A stretch of 64,000 nucleotides of DNA from Hymenobacter duratus. GTDB taxonomy: Bacteria; Bacteroidota; Bacteroidia; Cytophagales; Hymenobacteraceae. Positions 59,077-64,000 of this stretch are shown in pieces; position 1 is the first letter of the stretch, and the number at the start of each line of letters is the position of its first letter. A program made the translations under genes and the position numbers. The stretch spans positions 1,446,501 to 1,510,500 of the forward strand of contig NZ_JACWZZ010000001.1 in assembly GCF_014698995.1 (NCBI RefSeq). The letters run 5' to 3'. A model generated the notes under the pieces. That model was given only the letters and a program-made list of their open reading frames with translations. It made no database searches and had not been told where the DNA came from.

Positions 59077-59403
59077 CTACGTAGTCTGGGGCATCAGGCG
59101 CAGCACTAAGCCATCAAGGCGCTCAGTCAGGCGAATCTGGCAGGAAAGGCGGCTGCCCTGGCTCATCACCGGCAGGCTTTCCAGCATGGCCAGTTCGTCG
59201 TCGGAGGGCTCATCGAGGGCGGGGCCGGCCAGCACCTCGATGTGGCAGGTGCCGCACAGCGCCATGCCGCCGCATGTTGCCTGAATATCGTATTCGTTGG
59301 CCTTCAACAGCTCCATCAGGCTCAGGCCCATATCGGTAGGCCCCACAATTTCTCGCCGCTGGCCAGGAGCTTCCTCCACGTATACGCGTACGTCTTCGGT
59401 CAT
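59077..59403 (-). CDS. 2Fe-2S ferredoxin, adrenodoxin type
   Basis: 108 residues. It carries one [2Fe-2S] cluster with ligands Cys44, Cys50, Cys53 and Cys88 (CGGMALCGTCHIEV, then LSCQI), the adrenodoxin-type spacing. The N-terminal RVYVEEAPGQRREIV is the usual beta strand region. It should accept electrons from the reductase encoded 85 bases upstream and pass them to cytochrome P450-type, Rieske-type or Fe-S biogenesis partners. The partner is not in the window. Confidence 0.93.
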   Translation of the reverse strand: MTEDVRVYVEEAPGQRREIVGPTDMGLSLMELLKANEYDIQATCGGMALCGTCHIEVLAGPALDEPSDDELAMLESLPVMSQGSRLSCQIRLTERLDGLVLRLMPQTT

Positions 59404-59410
59404 TAGTTAA

Positions 59411-59442
59411 GTGATTAGGTGATGACGTGATGAGGTGATGAG
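59411..59442. repeat. Four tandem 8-bp repeats (GTGATGAG-like)
   Basis: GTGATTAG, GTGATGAC, GTGATGAG and GTGATGAG are in a row between the ferredoxin and reductase genes. A partly complementary stretch (CACCTCATC) occurs at about 59467-59475. It could form a hairpin in the intergenic RNA. Confidence 0.55.
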
Positions 59443-59488
59443 GAGTCGACATCCTGTCACCCCAATCACCTCATCCCCTCATTACTGG

Positions 59489-60502
59489 CTACAGCGTAGG
59501 TACGCCGTTTACGGTGGTGTATTTCAGCACGTATTTCTTGTCGGGGTTGATGTACTTGAAGGCTCCCTGGCACATCAGCGCCGCTTCGTGGAAACCGCAC
59601 AGAATCAGCTTCAGCTTGCCCGGATACGTGTTGATGTCGCCGATGGCAAAAATGCCGGGCTCCGATGTGGAGTAGTCCAGCGTGTTCACCTTCACGGCGT
59701 TGTCTTCCAACTCCAAGCCCCAGTCCTCAATCGGTCCGAGCTTGGGCGTGAGGCCGAACAGCGGAATGAACGAGTCGACGGGCAGTTGCGCCGTCGTGCC
59801 ATCATTGGCGGTGATGGTTACGGCATTGAGCTGCCCGTTGCCGTGCACGTGCGTCACGTTGCTGCTGAGCACAAGGTTTACCTTGCCGGCATCGTGCAGC
59901 TTCTTCACTTTCTCCGCCGAGTCGGCGGCACCGCGGAAGGTAGTGCCGCGGTGTACCAGCGTCACTTCCTTGGCTACATCGGCCAGGAAAATGGTCCAGT
60001 CAAGCGCCGAGTCGCCGCCGCCGGCAATGACGAGACGCTGGTCGCGGAAGGTTTCCGGGTCGCGCACCATGTAGTACACGCCCTTGCCACTCTCAAAGTT
60101 TTCCAGCTGCTCAATGGCCGGCTTACGGGGCTCAAAAGAACCCAGGCCACCTGCAATAGCAATGGTTTTGCACAGAATTTCGGTGCCATCGGACGTGAAC
60201 AGCTGAAATGAGCCGTCCTCCAGCTTGGCAAACCGCTCTACCCGCTCACCCAAGGTAAAGGTGGGGTGGAAAGGCTCGATCTGGCGCATCAGGTTACGCA
60301 CCAGGTCGCCGGCCAGAATATCAGGAAAGCCCGGAATGTCGTAGATGGGCTTTTTGGGGTAGATTTCCGAGAGCTGACCGCCCACCTGGGGCAGGGCATC
60401 TACCACATGGCAGCGGAGTTTTAGCAGTCCGGCTTCAAACACGGCAAACAGCCCCACCGGGCCGGCCCCGATGATGCAGATATCGGTGGAAATAGAATTC
60501 AT
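59489..60502 (-). CDS. Ferredoxin-NADP+ reductase, thioredoxin reductase-like type
   Basis: 337 residues. It is an FAD enzyme that transfers electrons between NADPH and ferredoxin. The FAD loop GAGPVGLFAVFEAG is at 12-25, the NAD(P) loop AGGGDSALDWT is near 160, and the C-terminal GIFAIGDINTYPGKLKLI completes the FAD site. The redox CxxC of thioredoxin reductases is absent, which fits the YumC-type reductase. It is upstream of the ferredoxin on the same strand and likely forms an operon with it. Confidence 0.93.
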   Translation of the reverse strand: MNSISTDICIIGAGPVGLFAVFEAGLLKLRCHVVDALPQVGGQLSEIYPKKPIYDIPGFPDILAGDLVRNLMRQIEPFHPTFTLGERVERFAKLEDGSFQLFTSDGTEILCKTIAIAGGLGSFEPRKPAIEQLENFESGKGVYYMVRDPETFRDQRLVIAGGGDSALDWTIFLADVAKEVTLVHRGTTFRGAADSAEKVKKLHDAGKVNLVLSSNVTHVHGNGQLNAVTITANDGTTAQLPVDSFIPLFGLTPKLGPIEDWGLELEDNAVKVNTLDYSTSEPGIFAIGDINTYPGKLKLILCGFHEAALMCQGAFKYINPDKKYVLKYTTVNGVPTL

Positions 60503-60645
60503 CAGTGAAGGGTGAGTACAAACAAACGGTGGCTAAAGCCGTGAACACAACAGCCAACCAACCGAAAACGTTGGCCGGAGTTTATGTTGCCGCCGCAAAG
60601 ATAGGCACACCGCTTCAACCCGGCGCGGCATGTTTCGTCACCGGT

Positions 60646-61059
60646 TTATTGTTCGCACGCGACCCGCATGCGGAAGTGCGCCAGAAACGCTTCGGCTTCC
60701 TGCAACTCAGTAAACTGATGCGTGGGCAGGGATACTTTCCGGCGAAGCATCTGGGTAAGCCGGAGCATAGAGGGCTGTGGCGAGTGGACTTCGACCACCA
60801 TGCCTACTTCTGCTGCCTGAAGCATCTCCCGCGACGCCTGAAACAAAGGCAGTACCCTCAGATTTGGCCCCAGGGTGCGGCGCAGGTCACAGAGCAGGGT
60901 AAAGCCGGGCTTCACCAGCTTCAGGGCCCGGGCAATATCAGACAGGTAGTGGGGCAGGTCGGGAGCCAGGGTCAGTTCCTCCAGCCGCTCATAGGTTAGG
61001 TGATTGCGCTCCTCATCCAGATAAATTCGGTACTCAGGACGGTAGGCAATCAACGGCAT
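60646..61059 (-). CDS. Hypothetical protein, STAS-like length and pattern
   Basis: 137 residues from ATG 61059 (MPLIAYRPEYRIYLDEERNHLTYERLEELTLAP); a longer frame to 61233 is rejected. The pattern of a strand, an amphipathic helix, VKPGFTLLCDLRRTL (strand plus helix cap) and LPLFQASREMLQAAEVGMVVEVHSPQP resembles the alternating fold of SpoIIAA/STAS-like proteins. There is no conserved phosphorylatable Ser I can point to. It is a cytoplasmic protein of unknown role. A terminator for the tRNA lies upstream. Confidence 0.65.
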   Translation of the reverse strand: MPLIAYRPEYRIYLDEERNHLTYERLEELTLAPDLPHYLSDIARALKLVKPGFTLLCDLRRTLGPNLRVLPLFQASREMLQAAEVGMVVEVHSPQPSMLRLTQMLRRKVSLPTHQFTELQEAEAFLAHFRMRVACEQ

Positions 61060-61276
61060 AAACAGGGCAACAGGTGGCTGGCAGATCGGAGGCTCGATCC
61101 AACAAACAGCGAAAAGCAGAAAAAGGTCCTTACGAATGTCGGGCTTGCTGAAAAATACAACCAACTGGTCCCGAAGCTTGTGGCCGGGCAAAGCAGCTTC
61201 TTGTGCGAGTATGTAGCGTGGCAAACACACCACTCAGCCATCATTACGCACTGCGCATTACTCAGACAGATATTAT

Positions 61277-61312
61277 AAAAAAAGCCCCTTAGCAAGTAGC
61301 TAAGGGGCTTTT
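61277..61312 (-). terminator. Terminator of tRNA-Arg
   Basis: A 14-bp stem (61280-61293 with 61299-61312), with A/T runs. On the minus strand it begins 3 bases after the 3' end of the tRNA. Confidence 0.85.
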
Positions 61313-61314
61313 CG

Positions 61315-61388
61315 TGGTCGTGTAAGGAGTCGAACCTTAAACCTTCTGATTCGTAGTCAGATGCTCTATCCAATTGAGCTACACAACC
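61315..61388 (-). tRNA. tRNA-Arg, anticodon ACG
   Basis: 74 bases. The acceptor GGTTGTG pairs with CACGACC (one G-T pair). The D arm has GCTC/GAGC. The anticodon stem TCTGA/TCAGA closes the loop CTACGAA, with anticodon ACG. The T arm has TAAGG-TTCGACT-CCTTA. The discriminator base is A. CCA is not encoded and must be added by nucleotidyltransferase. A34 would be deaminated to inosine for CGU, CGC and CGA codons, which implies a TadA enzyme elsewhere. Confidence 0.96.
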
Positions 61389-61534
61389 GTTTTTGTTACC
61401 ATTTCACGGAGCGTTTTTCCGTTTTGGTTGTGCAAAGATAGCAGCTAAAAATTTGGTCGTGCAAGCATCGTCCTGCTTTTTCCGGCTAAAATTTCAGTGA
61501 AAGCCTGCAAGGTGCTGAATTTCAGGCAAAATTT

Positions 61535-62245
61535 TTACGCTTTGGGAATGCCTTTGCGTAGAGCGCGCTGCATGGCCCGGCTGAACAGGTAATACAACCC
61601 GAAAAACGAAACCACCACCAGCACTATAACCAGTATTTTGCCCACAGTGCCGGTACCAGGGTCGCGCAGCAGCAGCACAATGTCCTGCGCTTTGGTGCCC
61701 AGCCAGTAAAAAAAGAGGCTTCGGGGCAGCATGCCCACCACGGAGGCCAGCAGAAAGTGTCGCCGGTTTACGCCCATTACGGCCAGGATAAAGGTCATGA
61801 GGGCGAAGGGCGTGACCGGCGAAATGCGCAGCAGGAAGACCAGTTGCCAGCTGTCGGCCTTCATTTCGCGCATCACGGCATCGGCCTTTGGGAAGTGCCG
61901 CAGGAAAGTCAGCATTTTGCCGTGGTCGAGACTGGAGGCAATCTGGTAGCCAATGAGGGCCGCCAGCGTGTAGGCTACCAGCATGCCCGGGAAACCTGGC
62001 CAGCCAAAGTAGAAGCCAGTAATGAGTACCGCCAACGTGGTGTGCATCAGAGAAAAGGCCATTGCCAGCCCAATCACCAGAAAGTATACTATGCCCTGCA
62101 GCAGCGTTGGGTTCTGCAACAGATCCTGATTGTTGTAAAGAATGAACCCGAGGGAAGAGCTGCCTACAAACGGCAGACCGGCCAGCAGAATCATGGAAAG
62201 CAGCGTAGAGGCATTTTTGTGAAAAAGCTCCCGGAGAAAGGTCAT
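61535..62245 (-). CDS. VTT-domain (TVP38/TMEM64, DedA-like) membrane protein
   Basis: 236 residues from ATG 62245; the open frame runs to 62542, over the divergent promoter and the start of the next gene, so the longer form is rejected. About six TM helices. The conserved VTT features are FYFGWPGFPGMLVAYTLAALIGYQIASS with the gly-rich re-entrant segment, then LLRISPVTPFALMTFILAVMGVNRRHFLLASVVGMLPRSLFFYWLG. Members influence lipid transport and membrane potential, and the exact role here is unknown. It is divergent from the trans-sulfuration gene. Confidence 0.87.
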   Translation of the reverse strand: MTFLRELFHKNASTLLSMILLAGLPFVGSSSLGFILYNNQDLLQNPTLLQGIVYFLVIGLAMAFSLMHTTLAVLITGFYFGWPGFPGMLVAYTLAALIGYQIASSLDHGKMLTFLRHFPKADAVMREMKADSWQLVFLLRISPVTPFALMTFILAVMGVNRRHFLLASVVGMLPRSLFFYWLGTKAQDIVLLLRDPGTGTVGKILVIVLVVVSFFGLYYLFSRAMQRALRKGIPKA

Positions 62246-62470
62246 AAGCGGCGGCAAAGCAAACGGGCCGGCGTGAAGGCGCCGGCCCGAAAGGTAGAAC
62301 GTAAGAACGGGTTGGAAGGCTGCATACCAGTTGCTGATTGGCCACCCACCCGGCTGCCAGGCTCCCAGCTTGGCCGTGAAATAAACACCGGTGCAACGCT
62401 GGCGGCTACGTCGGGAGACGTTGGCGTAGAAGACATTTGGTGATGCCGACTGAAGCTGACCGCACATACT

Positions 62471-62478
62471 TACCTTTG
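62471..62478 (+). promoter_or_regulatory. -7 box of the trans-sulfuration gene
   Basis: TACCTTTG is a full match to TAnnTTTG, with a leader of about 40 bases before ATG 62520. Confidence 0.5.
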
Positions 62479-62519
62479 CTGCTTCCCGATTAGAGCACTC
62501 AACTTCCAAGTCCCACACG

Positions 62520-63659
62520 ATGAAATTCGGAACCAAGGCCATTCATGCCGGCGTGCACCCGGACCCTACTACCGGGGCCATCATGACGCCCATCTACCAG
62601 ACCTCGACCTACGTGCAACGCTCCCCCGGCGACCACAAAGGCTTTGAGTATTCGCGCACGCACAATCCTACCCGCTCGCAGCTGCAGGATGCGCTGGCGG
62701 CCCTCGACGGCGGCAAGCACGGCCTAGCCTTTGCCAGTGGAATGGCCGCCATCGACTGCATCGTGAAGCTGCTGCAGCCCGGCGACGAAGTCATCAGCAC
62801 CAACGACCTGTATGGCGGCTCGTACCGTCTGTTCACGAAGGTGTATGCCACCTACGGCATCAGGTTTCACTTTGTGCCGATGCACGACATGGCCGCCGTG
62901 GAAGCTGCCGTGACGGAGCGCACCAAGCTGATTTGGGTGGAAACGCCGACCAACCCGTTGCTTAACGTCATCGACATTGCGGCAGCCTCGGCCGTGGCCA
63001 AGAAGGCCGGCGCGCTGCTGGTGGTGGACAACACCTTCGCCACGCCTTACCTGCAGACGCCGCTGGAGCTGGGTGCCGATATGGTGATGTACTCGCTGAC
63101 CAAGTACATGGGCGGCCACTCCGATACGGTGATGGGCGCCGTGGTGGTAAATGACGACGAGCTGCATGAGCGGCTGAGCTTTTTCCAGAATGCCTGCGGC
63201 GGCACTCCCGGCCCTCAGGACTGCTTCCTGGTGTTGCGCGGCCTCAAAACCCTGCACGTACGCATGCAGCGCCACTGCGAAAACGGCCGCGCCATTGCCG
63301 AATACCTCAAGGCCCACCCCAAGGTGGAGAAAGTGTACTGGCCCGGTTTCCAGGACCACCCCAACCACGCCGTGGCTGCTAAGCAGATGCGCGACTTCGG
63401 CGGCATGATTTCCTTCGTACTCAAAGGCGACCGGAAAGAAGATGCCATTGCCGTGCTGGAGAAATTCCAGCTGTTTTCGCTGGCTGAAAGCCTGGGCGGC
63501 GTTGAGAGCCTCTCGGGCCACCCCGCCACCATGACGCACGCCAGCATTCCGGCCGAAGAGCGCCGCAAAGCCGGCCTCTCCGACTCGCTGATTCGTTTGA
63601 GCGTAGGCATTGAGGATGCGGAGGACCTGATTGAGGATCTGAAGCAAGCTATTGGGTAA
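62520..63659 (+). CDS. Trans-sulfuration PLP enzyme, cystathionine gamma-synthase/lyase group
   Basis: 379 residues, a complete Cys/Met-metabolism PLP enzyme. The cofactor Lys195 is in [12 protein letters not shown]. Other signatures are [57 protein letters not shown] and [20 protein letters not shown]. The C-terminal [20 protein letters not shown] and [18 protein letters not shown] complete the domain. It could form cystathionine (gamma-synthase), cleave it (lyase), or act in direct sulfhydrylation. Sequence alone does not choose. It is a single-gene unit with a -7 box and terminator. Confidence 0.92.
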   Translation: MKFGTKAIHAGVHPDPTTGAIMTPIYQTSTYVQRSPGDHKGFEYSRTHNPTRSQLQDALAALDGGKHGLAFASGMAAIDCIVKLLQPGDEVISTNDLYGGSYRLFTKVYATYGIRFHFVPMHDMAAVEAAVTERTKLIWVETPTNPLLNVIDIAAASAVAKKAGALLVVDNTFATPYLQTPLELGADMVMYSLTKYMGGHSDTVMGAVVVNDDELHERLSFFQNACGGTPGPQDCFLVLRGLKTLHVRMQRHCENGRAIAEYLKAHPKVEKVYWPGFQDHPNHAVAAKQMRDFGGMISFVLKGDRKEDAIAVLEKFQLFSLAESLGGVESLSGHPATMTHASIPAEERRKAGLSDSLIRLSVGIEDAEDLIEDLKQAIG

Positions 63660-64000
63660 GCTGCTAGGATGCCCATTGAAGCACTTAGATAAGAGCAACC
63701 TTTCTCTGTTGGTCTCCTAACTAATCCGATTGAGAAGCTATTGTAGCGCAAAAGCGGCCCCAACTATCTTACTAGATTGTCGGGGCCGCTTTTGTATGAT
63801 ACCAGTGGCTGGGAAGCAGCCTTGGGCGACTTGAAGAGAAAGGCGTAGTAAGGTGCCAGAGGTCAGATTATCACATTATTATGTGTAGCTGTCTGAACTG
63901 TAAAACATATAATTGTTATAGTTATTGATGGAATATTTATTGTAAATTCCGTTGCTTCTTCAAGTTGGTACTGCTGCGCCAGCTTTAGATGGTTGAAGCA
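63660..64000. other. 3' flank of the window
   Basis: About 340 bases without a supported gene. The terminator at 63750-63793 lies in it, followed by an A/T-rich stretch (about 63880-63950). Confidence 0.4.
63750..63793 (+). terminator. Terminator of the trans-sulfuration gene
   Basis: AAAAGCGGCCCC (63750-63761) pairs with GGGGCCGCTTTT (63782-63793) around a 20-base loop. Confidence 0.75.

Overview
The window looks like the chromosome of a Hymenobacter-like member of the Bacteroidota (Cytophagales). The G+C content is high. Genes are preceded by the Bacteroidota -7 box TAnnTTTG rather than strong Shine-Dalgarno sites. Lineage markers include the type B ribosomal protein L31, the alternative GlmU-like nucleotidyltransferase, GldH, a GWxTD protein, a PorE-like OmpA protein, DUF2723, a HEIGH-type metallopeptidase and two secreted proteins with type IX secretion (T9SS) C-terminal sorting domains. 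The genus is an inference from this gene content. I see no insertion sequence, prophage, integrase, CRISPR array or rRNA. There is one tRNA, Arg(ACG).

Layout. 0-7.8 kb: housekeeping genes (rdgB, cut by the left edge; rpmE2; glmU-like; holB; hemC; a YjdF-like membrane protein; a cyclophilin; an RmlD-like reductase). 7.8-14.4 kb: an accessory block. It holds a small membrane protein, two Dpp/Opp-type permeases and a lipoprotein substrate-binding protein, a 71-residue peptide of four 12-residue tandem repeats, and a divergent 509-residue helical-repeat protein. 14.4-18.8 kb: a Spy-like protein, a PorE-like protein, a TPR protein and a REP-like 32-bp inverted repeat. 19-26.4 kb: bacilliredoxin, recQ, kdsD, a mannose-1-phosphate guanylyltransferase, rlmB and the GWxTD protein. 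26.4-36.5 kb: DUF2723, a T9SS cupredoxin, birA, rsfS, ftsH, a LUD protein, lpxH and a propeller protein. 36.9-45.4 kb: a T9SS S8 peptidase, the HEIGH peptidase, ricT, gldH, a cold shock protein and a large Gly/Tyr/Arg/Gln-rich disordered protein. 45.5-57.6 kb: a propeller lipoprotein, a helix-hairpin-helix protein, a DinB protein, two paralogous barrels, a 2096-residue alpha-2-macroglobulin and a basic secreted protein. 57.6-64 kb: DoxX, a barrel-like protein, ferredoxin and its reductase, tRNA-Arg, a VTT-domain protein and a trans-sulfuration enzyme.

How genes work together. Envelope biogenesis is a theme: kdsD and lpxH (Kdo and lipid A), glmU-like and the GMP transferase (sugar nucleotides), the PorE-like protein and GldH (T9SS/gliding), two T9SS cargos, and the macroglobulin. 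RNA biology is a second theme: rlmB, ricT, csp, rsfS and the 522-residue low-complexity protein. Three of these carry Arg/Gly-rich disordered regions.

The best candidate for an undescribed system is the 8.4-14.4 kb block. A tandem-repeat peptide gene, whose repeats differ only by synonymous changes, lies directly upstream of a peptide-type binding protein and permeases. It is divergent from a TPR-like protein with a possible N-terminal winged-helix-like segment. This layout resembles peptide-pheromone signalling (RRNPP-type) or a multi-core precursor peptide locus, but no function is proven here.
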